In this document: positions 15,172-21,807 of the stretch, in pieces
How positions within the stretch are numbered: position 1 is the first letter of the stretch
Layout of the letters: the number at the start of each line of letters is the position of its first letter
Assembly: GCA_905206345.1 (NCBI GenBank)
Contig: CAJLGW010000012.1
Location: 1-27,473 of the forward strand
Reading direction: 5' to 3'
DNA length: 27,473 nucleotides
From: an uncultured Sutterella sp.
Lineage (GTDB): Bacteria > Pseudomonadota > Gammaproteobacteria > Burkholderiales > Burkholderiaceae_F
Notes under the pieces: generated by a model
What the model was told of the DNA's origin: nothing
The model's input: only the letters and a program-made list of their open reading frames with translations
Databases searched by the model: none
Made by a program: the position numbers and the translations under genes

Positions 15172-16495
15172 TATAACCACCATTACCGCAAGAACCGAAT
15201 ACACCCAAAATATTTGGCAAGCCACCCACACGACCAGATAAATAACTCAGAATCAAGTTATTATCTTTTCTAACATCTTTATATTCACAGAAAGCCGTTA
15301 ACTGAGAAGCCCCTAACGAATCTCGTTCTGTCAACCATAATTCATCACGGCGCAACATATGTTGTCCCATTAAAGACACATCGTGTGTAGTAAAAATTAG
15401 CTGGTTTCTTCTGCTTTCATCACAGACATTTAAGAAGCGATTTACATACTCCTGTGTCACTTTAGTATGCAAACTTCTATCTAGCTCATCAATGATAATA
15501 ACTCTCGATTTATCTTGGCAGAGCATTAAAAGCGATGGTGCCATGTCGATTAAGCGATTAGTGCCATCAGACTCTTCATCCAAGGAGAAAGACACCTCGG
15601 TGCCGTCGCTCTTTCTATGATTTGCGACAACCTTCATGGCCTGAAGTTCATCCCCCTCTTTAGAAATAACAAACATGCTCGCTATTGTCGGAGAACGTAA
15701 TGTCACTTTTTCGCCGTCTGCAAGCTGCGTTTGTATAGTATTCAAATCTTCAGCGGAGATAGGAAGCATCTTCACATCAATGGGTTGCCCCACTAATCGT
15801 TCAACCCCTGTATCAAAGTCAGAGAGCAACTCAGAAACTTTCTGAGAAATCGGATCCGACTTATCAATAAATCTCGATACTAAGCCGTATTGAGAACTCG
15901 GGGTAACAATGACAAGAGTTTCATTAAACCAATCGTATACAGGACGAAACTCTTTAAAATTTTGCAAAACCGTATTGGTTAAAAACAACGTATTTTCTCG
16001 AGTTGTCTGAGTCGAAAAGCGCCATTTACCATCACGATCCTTGATTGTCTCTCCTAACTTGATATCCTGCCCTGTTCTTGTATATAAAACTTTCTCAGAC
16101 GAACTGTTAGTCACTGTCAACGACTCAGACACAACTGCTTTAGCCGTCACAGCAAATTTGAATTTATAAATTAATTCATTAATTAATAAATCAAATTGCA
16201 TCTCTAGCGGCGCCTTAAGACCATCATCATCCAATTTAAAGCGTCTCACGGGAATCGAATCATTAACACCAAGACCTTTTAAAATAAATTCTCTAGCAAA
16301 ACCAATGCCCGCAACCAAATTACTTTTCCCAGAAGCATTCGGTCCATAAATAGCCGTAACTGGAAGAAGTTTTAAACGAAATTTTTTGATATTCGCCAAT
16401 GTATCTACATGCTGTTTTTCACCAGTTGCAATCAAACTCAACTCGGCTTCGTCTTTGTAAGACATCCAATTTTTCAATAAGAAACGCACTAACAT
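15146..16495 (-). CDS. rloA: RloA-like AAA ATPase (ABC/SMC-type head)
   Basis: This 449-aa ATPase of the AAA_15/AAA_21 group is the RloA/AbiLi type, partner of RloB. Walker A is GPNASGKS at about residue 51, after a typical N-terminal LKNWMSYKDEAELSL. The signature-like LDEESDGTNRL lies near 305, Walker B VIIIDELDRSLH near 335, and the H-loop FTTHD near 370. The middle region (about 90-290) is the insertion expected to replace the coiled coil. The ATG at 16495 is preferred because AGGAG lies eight bases upstream; the frame also opens at an earlier TTG. The C-terminus SYLSGRVGGLPNIL fits the family, and the last few residues overlap the RloB start, indicating translational coupling. It is the first gene of the six-gene string. 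Confidence 0.88.
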   Translation of the reverse strand: MLVRFLLKNWMSYKDEAELSLIATGEKQHVDTLANIKKFRLKLLPVTAIYGPNASGKSNLVAGIGFAREFILKGLGVNDSIPVRRFKLDDDGLKAPLEMQFDLLINELIYKFKFAVTAKAVVSESLTVTNSSSEKVLYTRTGQDIKLGETIKDRDGKWRFSTQTTRENTLFLTNTVLQNFKEFRPVYDWFNETLVIVTPSSQYGLVSRFIDKSDPISQKVSELLSDFDTGVERLVGQPIDVKMLPISAEDLNTIQTQLADGEKVTLRSPTIASMFVISKEGDELQAMKVVANHRKSDGTEVSFSLDEESDGTNRLIDMAPSLLMLCQDKSRVIIIDELDRSLHTKVTQEYVNRFLNVCDESRRNQLIFTTHDVSLMGQHMLRRDELWLTERDSLGASQLTAFCEYKDVRKDNNLILSYLSGRVGGLPNILGVFGSCGNGGYSVQIKTFF

Positions 16496-16523
16496 GCCCA
16501 ATTCTCCTAATTTGTTAACTACT

Positions 16524-16551
16524 AGTATATATTCTTCTGAGATAATTTCAA
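16524..16551 (-). promoter_or_regulatory. Promoter of the RloA-to-Cap15 gene string
   Basis: On the minus strand TTGAAA (16551-16546), a 16-base spacer and TATACT (16529-16524) make a good sigma-70 promoter. It lies about 30 bases upstream of the RloA-like start codon. Confidence 0.65.
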
Positions 16552-16617
16552 CATTTTAGGAGGTTTTTTCTCTCAAATTGCAGAATTCATGAATTTAAGA
16601 GAATAAAAGAGGAGAAC

Positions 16618-16674
16618 ATGGATAATTTCTTTATTACTCACCCAGTTACATCAGAGCATACAAACTTTAGCTAG
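16618..16674 (+). CDS. Possible 18-aa ORF or gene relic
   Basis: The ATG at 16618 is preceded by AGAGGAG at ideal spacing and opens a frame MDNFFITHPVTSEHTNFS ending in TAG. The opening FF.THPV resembles the first residues of some abortive-infection antitoxins, but it is too short to claim. It may be the 5' stub of a deleted plus-strand gene. Confidence 0.2.
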   Translation: MDNFFITHPVTSEHTNFS

Positions 16675-16736
16675 AGAATAATTGCCAATATCACTGATGC
16701 ATTTCACTTCAAATAAATAGGAAATTCCTCACAACG

Positions 16737-16754
16737 AGAATTAATTTTAATTCT
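16737..16754. repeat. AT-rich hairpin after the solitary ATPase gene
   Basis: AGAATTAA (16737-16744) and TTAATTCT (16747-16754) form a perfect 8-bp stem directly downstream of the minus-strand stop at 16756. It could weakly terminate that transcript; there is no GC-rich stem. Confidence 0.3.
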
Positions 16755-16755
16755 G

Positions 16756-18087
16756 TCATTTAATAGTATTTTCAATATTTGATAAGCACTGATCTATCTC
16801 ATTAAAATCAATCGCCATCGGCACCGGCACTCCACCGTAAATCCCCCCAAGATAACGCTTTCTCAGATTCAAATTCGCATGAATCCGTCCATCTTCATAA
16901 GCCGTAAACGGTTGAATTTGTTTGTCGCCATCTGAGCTTGCCGTCAGAACAAAAGCAACCTTCTTTAAAACATCGGATTCAAGTAATGTCGTGTTGTGAG
17001 TTGAACCAATCAACTGTCCTTTAATGTGAGGTGCTAAGTTCTCCAACATGCTCTTTATCAATACTTCGTGAACACCTTTATCCATTCCATCCAATACAAC
17101 GACATCGCCTTTTATGGCCGATACCAATAAAGGAAAGACCTCAAAAAGTTTCTTTGTCCCTGCGGACTCTTTTTCAAAGGGCACGGCAATCAAGCAATCA
17201 CCAATGCGTTTTCTTGCGTAGAGGCGATAAAGCACGCGAGTCTGACCTTCATCGGAACAATTGGTTTGGTAAAACACTTCCTTGATGTCGGAGTACAAGG
17301 CCACAAAGAAGTCATTGAGCGATTGTTCCCATGCCTTTAAGAGATGGAGTTGATGCTTTGCAATCGAACCTTTGTACTGTGGCGTAAAGGTGTTGACTGA
17401 CGTTTCTCGTTCTTCATTTTCAATATTGACGGAAAAGTCCGAGAGAGCAGAAACAATGGTAAGAAAATCCGGATCCAAATTCTTTTCAATAAAGTCCGCA
17501 CGCTTCTTGTCACGCTCTTGATTCAAAATGGACAAAAATGAAAAGCGTCCCCAATACTGCTTCAGTAGCAGATGCACGTCCTTGAAATAGTCCAATGATT
17601 TAATCACGCTCAGATGAATGGAGTAATCGTCATCTTTCATGGAAAAGAGTGTTTTTTCTTCACCTTTCTCAATCACACTAAGCTGCTCATTGACGATTTG
17701 AGAGTCATCAAACTCAATGAAATAGCTACCTGAAAGTTTATTAAAACGAAAACCAAACTCAAGAGACATATTGTCAACGCTGCCGATGGTTTTACAGGTA
17801 TGAATCAAATGTTCGGCCGTTGCTCGAGCCATGCTTCCAAAAATCCCGACATCCTCGTCATCCATCGTGCCTTCACATCTTCTGAATCTTTTGAACGACC
17901 CAAAATCCAAGTCTTGGCCATGAGCGATATCTAGCAAGGTCAAAAAGGCAGACATGAGGTTTGTTTTGCCCACACAATTTTCACCGTAAACCAAAGCGAT
18001 CTTTCTCGGCGTTCCTCGAGTAGACAACAGATTAAAACTTAACTTCGTAAGGGATCGATAGTTTTTGAGCGTAACGGATGTGAACAT
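16756..18087 (-). CDS. Stand-alone RloA-like AAA ATPase
   Basis: This 443-aa ATPase belongs to the same AAA_15/21 group as the RloA-like gene beside it. It opens with VTLKNYRSLTKLSF, and Walker A GENCVGKT lies at about 35-42. A signature-like KESAGTKKLFEVFPLL and the H-loop STHN follow. The Walker B region reads VVVLDGMDKGVHE where relatives have DELD, so the catalytic glutamate appears to be Gly. The protein may bind but not readily hydrolyse ATP, or may use another residue. No RloB or nuclease partner is adjacent. I prefer the ATG at 18087 over the upstream TTG at 18102; it is served by a TATAAT promoter about 35 bases upstream. Probable role: a solitary defence ATPase; mechanism unknown. 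Confidence 0.8.
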   Translation of the reverse strand: MFTSVTLKNYRSLTKLSFNLLSTRGTPRKIALVYGENCVGKTNLMSAFLTLLDIAHGQDLDFGSFKRFRRCEGTMDDEDVGIFGSMARATAEHLIHTCKTIGSVDNMSLEFGFRFNKLSGSYFIEFDDSQIVNEQLSVIEKGEEKTLFSMKDDDYSIHLSVIKSLDYFKDVHLLLKQYWGRFSFLSILNQERDKKRADFIEKNLDPDFLTIVSALSDFSVNIENEERETSVNTFTPQYKGSIAKHQLHLLKAWEQSLNDFFVALYSDIKEVFYQTNCSDEGQTRVLYRLYARKRIGDCLIAVPFEKESAGTKKLFEVFPLLVSAIKGDVVVLDGMDKGVHEVLIKSMLENLAPHIKGQLIGSTHNTTLLESDVLKKVAFVLTASSDGDKQIQPFTAYEDGRIHANLNLRKRYLGGIYGGVPVPMAIDFNEIDQCLSNIENTIK

Positions 18088-18120
18088 AGGCGTCTTTATC
18101 AATATTTTTAATTAGTACAA

Positions 18121-18149
18121 ATTATACCTTCTGACAAAGATTTCTTTAA
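18121..18149 (-). promoter_or_regulatory. Promoter of the stand-alone ATPase gene
   Basis: A perfect TATAAT -10 lies on the minus strand at 18126-18121, roughly 35 bases upstream of the ATG at 18087. The -35 at 17-18 bases upstream (TTAAAG) is weak. Confidence 0.5.
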
Positions 18150-18426
18150 TTCCCCATTAGCATTTTCGAACAAAATCAAAATATTCATCATTTTCAAAGA
18201 ATATATAAGATCATTTCTATACTACCCCATCTCAAAAATGTCATTTTTACAATGTTTTTTCTGATAATTGTGCACATTTTTCCAACTTTGCATCATTCGC
18301 TAAAGTTATATTTCATACCTATATACTTATTAAAAACAAGAGAAAAATAAACCCAATTAAGGTCTTGATAATTCGCGACATACTTAAAAAGTTACAATAC
18401 TCAAAACACTTAAGGAAGCACGCATT
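18150..18426. other. AT-rich intergenic region
   Basis: This gap separates divergent genes and is visibly AT-rich. It must contain the promoter of the plus-strand lipoprotein gene; TTGATA (18365-18370) and TACAAT (18393-18398) are present but 22 bases apart, too far for a standard promoter. AAGGA at about 18412 is the ribosome binding site. I see no ORF, repeat array or RNA gene. Confidence 0.5.
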
Positions 18427-18894
18427 ATGAAAGCTACCAAACTCTCTTTTTTCTTATTGGGCACCGTTGTTTTAACAGGTTGCTCTACGCAAACAATGAT
18501 TCCCGCTGAAAACCACATCACTGAAGGGGTTGTGTGTATAACGCCGGATGACTCCAATCGCAAGGTTGCGTATAACTGCACGATCGGTGCTTTGCAACAA
18601 AAGGGTTATACTGTCAAAGAAATCGGTCATCGCACAACTGACCCTAATTGCGATGCTATTTTGGATTGTCAAACAGTCTCTCGTTGGGATGTTGCGAACT
18701 TCACCAGTGACATCAAATATGAGTGGTATGAGGACGGTACCAAAATTGGCCGTTGTCACTACCAAGCGAAAAGCGGTTTGAACTTCACGAAGTTCATTAA
18801 CACACAAGAAAAAGTCAATGATTTACTGAATAAACTCTTACCCAAGTCTAAAAAGTTGCCCAGTCGATATGAAGGACAGGCAGCTAACTGGTAA
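18427..18894 (+). CDS. Putative lipoprotein, 155 aa
   Basis: The signal peptide MKATKLSFFLLGTVVLTGC has a clear lipobox (LTGC, Cys19). The mature part has five or more cysteines (VVCITP, YNCTIG, PNCDAILDC, GRCHY), suggesting disulfides in the periplasm, and ends in a lysine-rich tail. I do not recognise a family. It has its own ribosome binding site (AAGGA) and a terminator, so it is a single-gene unit. It is the only plus-strand gene in the defence island and need not belong to any defence system. Confidence 0.75.
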   Translation: MKATKLSFFLLGTVVLTGCSTQTMIPAENHITEGVVCITPDDSNRKVAYNCTIGALQQKGYTVKEIGHRTTDPNCDAILDCQTVSRWDVANFTSDIKYEWYEDGTKIGRCHYQAKSGLNFTKFINTQEKVNDLLNKLLPKSKKLPSRYEGQAANW

Positions 18895-18902
18895 ATGCGA
18901 CG

Positions 18903-18934
18903 AGAGGGAGCAGTGATTCTGACTCCCTCTTTCA
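18903..18934 (+). terminator. Terminator after the lipoprotein gene
   Basis: AGAGGGAG (18903-18910) and CTCCCTCT (18923-18930) form an 8-bp GC-rich stem with a 12-base loop, followed by TTCAT. It sits between convergent genes and may act in both directions. Confidence 0.65.
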
Positions 18935-18952
18935 TAAGCATCGTTAAAGTAA

Positions 18953-20299
18953 TTAAATATCCTCAATGGACAACCCTTGATACGACATCTCATAATCGGC
19001 GAGTTTTGCATTGTCTCGAAGAAATGCTGTTGCTTTAAGTTTTAACTTCGACTCATCGTACTTTCCAGGGTTGCGCTTTACCTCTACAAACTCAATCTTT
19101 TCTTCTGAGGTGTTGATAGCAACGATATCAATTTCATTTTGACCGTTCTTGTCCCACCAACCGCCAACGATCTCCCATCGGTAAGCATGGCGATAGGTTT
19201 CAATAAACCAACGCTCAAGCGTTCGACCTAGGAAAGTTTCCAAACGATCCAAACAATACTTCTTCATACCCTTCCAGTCGGAAGCTTCTGCCATGGATTT
19301 CGGGATGAGGGGCGTGATAAAACTTAACCAAAAGAGGAAATACGGATCGTTAATGAAATATTTAGTTGTGCGACGCTTTCCTTCTTGCATGACCGGTTGA
19401 ACCTTGCGAATAATCCCAAAGCGCTCAAGACGAGAAAGATACGGAGACAGCTGCGACACGCCATTAATTCGAGATTCAATTTCATTCCACTTATTGGCAC
19501 CATCAGCAATCGCTCTCAAAATTTGGAAATACGTTTGAGCGTCCGAACGGAATTCATTGGCTAAGTAAATATCACCTTCTGAACGCAACCACGCTCCTTG
19601 CATAGAACACAGATAATCCAACATTTTGTCTGCCGTAAAACTATCCGTTTCCGCAAAAAGCTCTAGATACTTAGCAACACCCCCTGTCATGGCATAAGCC
19701 ATCAAGACATCCTCTTGAGTAGCCAGAGGATTTTCAGTCTGAACAATCTTTTTAATCATCGCCGGTACAAAGGGACGCACGGTAATTTGTCCCGAAGGGC
19801 GACCGTAGAGAGGTTGACTGTCATTGCCAAAAATATCTTCCATTGCACTGATAATGGAACCACTCATGACAAGCAACATTTGAGACTGATTTTTCTTTAA
19901 ATCCCATACTTTTTGCAATTGAGACCAGGTATTGGGGGCAACTGCATTTAATTCTTGGCACTCGTCAATAATGCAAACACAAGGCTTGGTTTTCGACAAT
20001 GTCATTAAATAACTGACCAATTCTGCGATGGTCTCTAATGTCGGAGGAAACTCAACTTGGTAAATACGACTGATTTCATTAAGCCATGATTGAATTAATT
20101 CTGCTTCAGAAGTTCTGCGCTCAACAAAAAAGTAAAAGACCGGAAGGCTTTCTTCTTCAAAAGCTTTCAAAATCAAAGTGGTTTTTCCCACACGGCGACG
20201 ACCGATCACCGTCACCATTTGAGAGATTTCTTTCTGACATACGGTCTTAACAAAACTCCGTAATGTCGCCAGTTCTTCTTCTCTTCCATAAAAACGCAT
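18953..20299 (-). CDS. DUF234-type ATPase with PD-(D/E)XK-like C-terminus
   Basis: This 448-aa protein is of the STAND-like AAA ATPase plus DUF234 group common in archaea and gut bacteria. It opens with FYGREEEL, then has P-loop GRRRVGKT (33-40), Walker B CIIDE (109-113) and a sensor-like LVMSGS near 148. A winged-helix lies in the middle (around 265-320, SPYLSRLERFGII). The C-terminal domain carries a nuclease-like pattern: Glu389/Asp391 in NEIDIVAIN, then Glu406-x-Lys408 in FVEVKR, as in PD-(D/E)XK enzymes. The biological role of the family is not established; a toxin or defence role is possible. AGAGGAA precedes the ATG. Its promoter region overlaps palindromic sites upstream. Confidence 0.8.
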   Translation of the reverse strand: MRFYGREEELATLRSFVKTVCQKEISQMVTVIGRRRVGKTTLILKAFEEESLPVFYFFVERRTSEAELIQSWLNEISRIYQVEFPPTLETIAELVSYLMTLSKTKPCVCIIDECQELNAVAPNTWSQLQKVWDLKKNQSQMLLVMSGSIISAMEDIFGNDSQPLYGRPSGQITVRPFVPAMIKKIVQTENPLATQEDVLMAYAMTGGVAKYLELFAETDSFTADKMLDYLCSMQGAWLRSEGDIYLANEFRSDAQTYFQILRAIADGANKWNEIESRINGVSQLSPYLSRLERFGIIRKVQPVMQEGKRRTTKYFINDPYFLFWLSFITPLIPKSMAEASDWKGMKKYCLDRLETFLGRTLERWFIETYRHAYRWEIVGGWWDKNGQNEIDIVAINTSEEKIEFVEVKRNPGKYDESKLKLKATAFLRDNAKLADYEMSYQGLSIEDI

Positions 20300-20329
20300 G
20301 ACGTATTCCTCTAATCATTTTCTTTTCAT

Positions 20330-20385
20330 ATATTAACATAAATTCCGTTTACGTAAATCATGTTTACGTAAATAAGATTTATGTT
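20330..20385 (-). promoter_or_regulatory. Palindrome cluster overlapping the DUF234 gene promoter
   Basis: Two copies of GTTTACGTAAAT (20347-20358 and 20362-20373), each holding the palindrome TTTACGTAAA, are flanked by AACATAAAT (20335-20343) and its inverse ATTTATGTT (20377-20385). A possible -10 TAATAT (minus strand, 20335-20330) would place a -35 on the first palindrome. The symmetrical array looks like an operator for a dimeric regulator. Confidence 0.5.
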
Positions 20386-20634
20386 ATTTCTGTCAGAGAG
20401 GATTTTTAATCAATTTGTCCTGTTTTCTACGTAAAAAACAGGACATTTTCGAATTGAGATAGTATTAATAATACAAAACATGAGTCTGTATCTCATCAAC
20501 TTATAACAGTTTGTTTTTAAATGACAATTTAGATATCAACACATTTCTCATTATGGTTTTTTGTGGCATTTCATTACGAATTTTTGCGCTCCAAAAATGC
20601 CGAAAAAGTCGCTAAAAGAATCTTTTTAATTACC
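20386..20634. other. Intergenic region between jetD and the ATPase gene
   Basis: This AT-rich stretch has no ORF that I can support. Two hairpins are visible: TGTCCTGTTTT/AAAACAGGACA (20416-20426, 20435-20445) and the weaker ATTTTTG/CAAAAAT (20580-20586, 20592-20598). The second lies just downstream of the jetD stop. Confidence 0.5.
20416..20450. terminator. Candidate terminator hairpin downstream of Wadjet
   Basis: An 11-bp perfect stem (TGTCCTGTTTT with AAAACAGGACA, 8-base loop) lies about 190 bases beyond the jetD stop. On the plus strand TTTTC follows; on the minus strand the next bases are AAATTG, so it is not a canonical terminator for jetD. The loop repeats the TACGTAA core of the operator cluster. 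Confidence 0.35.
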
Positions 20635-21807
20635 TTAACGCCCAGCAATCAGTGACTGAATCGTTTGATTAATTACTCTCAGAGGAATACGCTCTTGCTC
20701 CAAACGTAAACGGTTAGTGACCAATCTTTCGAATAAATCTCTTTCATTGTCGCCAAGATTCGGTAAAAACAATGGAATATTCTTTGTGGGATCTTCAACC
20801 GCAAAGCGCTCCCATTTCTCAAAAGTCTCCCTATCCATCAAAAACGACTTGGTCTGTTTAAATTGTTCGCGCAATGCCGATAAAATGGCAAGACCGTGAG
20901 CATCCAAATCACCAAAATAGAAGATGGGAACCTTTTTTAACCAAGTGACCTCTTTCAGAACCTCTAAGCCAAAGCCCAATCCCATGAAAATAGGGACATC
21001 TTCCGAAACATCAATACTAAGCCCCGTTTGAAGATTTTCAACAATCACAACGGCTTTGGGTTTGCGCTTGGAAAGAATCGAAGCCGGTAACTGCACCAAT
21101 TCTTCCGGAGGTATTTCAGGAATAAAGCAATGCGCGTGTCTGACTCGTACCGTTGACGGAACCGTTTTAAAGCCCCACGCCTCAAATAAGTGGGGCGCCG
21201 TGAAGAAACGCTCCGATTCGTTCGTCACAATAACCGTCACAACACGTCGGTGTCGTTCAAGCCATTTCGTATCCACCCCTTCAACCGGGATTTCTCTTAC
21301 AAAGCAATTGGCGGGATAGTGCGCCAATAACCAACGACCGACGCCAATCAATCTTTCGAACTCATCATCGTCATCGTCTAATAACGACATTCCGAGCCCC
21401 GCCATACTTCTTGCGGCATTTGTTAAATCCAAAGACTTCATCCGGGCTACTCTTACTTGGGCGCGTTGCCAGAGTTGCAAGGTTTCCTGAGTCGGATCCA
21501 TTAAATTCAAAAATGCCTCGATACTCTTGATACTTAAACGGTCGGGCACCAAGCGCTCCCCGCCAAGCCATGACCAATGAACGGTTCGCCAAATCACTTC
21601 GACGCCTTCGATATTTAGTGTTTTCCACTCATGAATCCAACTCTCCAATTCGCCAATATCAAAGCTCGCATCGCGTTGGGTGGGAACTCCTAACTTATAG
21701 TCCAAAGGCGCAAACGCCTGTTCATCAACATATTGCTCTAGCCAATCAAATTTACTTCGACGAAAGCGACTCTTTAGGGTAGATTGAATATCCTTTAATG
21801 TTTTCAT
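20635..21807 (-). CDS. jetD: Wadjet JetD, Toprim nuclease subunit
   Basis: JetD (390 aa) is the topoisomerase-VI-like Toprim nuclease of Wadjet, which cuts plasmid DNA after the SMC motor has extruded a loop. The Toprim acidic residues are visible: Glu257 in VVIVENLQT and Asp300/Asp302 in YFGDLDAHG. The N-terminal DUF3322-like region (KSRFRRSKFDWLEQ, then RVARMKSLD) precedes it, and the conserved RLEQERIPL lies near the C-terminus. The start overlaps the jetC stop (ATGA), and GAAGG precedes it. It is the last gene of jetABCD, as usual for type I. Confidence 0.93.
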   Translation of the reverse strand: MKTLKDIQSTLKSRFRRSKFDWLEQYVDEQAFAPLDYKLGVPTQRDASFDIGELESWIHEWKTLNIEGVEVIWRTVHWSWLGGERLVPDRLSIKSIEAFLNLMDPTQETLQLWQRAQVRVARMKSLDLTNAARSMAGLGMSLLDDDDDEFERLIGVGRWLLAHYPANCFVREIPVEGVDTKWLERHRRVVTVIVTNESERFFTAPHLFEAWGFKTVPSTVRVRHAHCFIPEIPPEELVQLPASILSKRKPKAVVIVENLQTGLSIDVSEDVPIFMGLGFGLEVLKEVTWLKKVPIFYFGDLDAHGLAILSALREQFKQTKSFLMDRETFEKWERFAVEDPTKNIPLFLPNLGDNERDLFERLVTNRLRLEQERIPLRVINQTIQSLIAGR

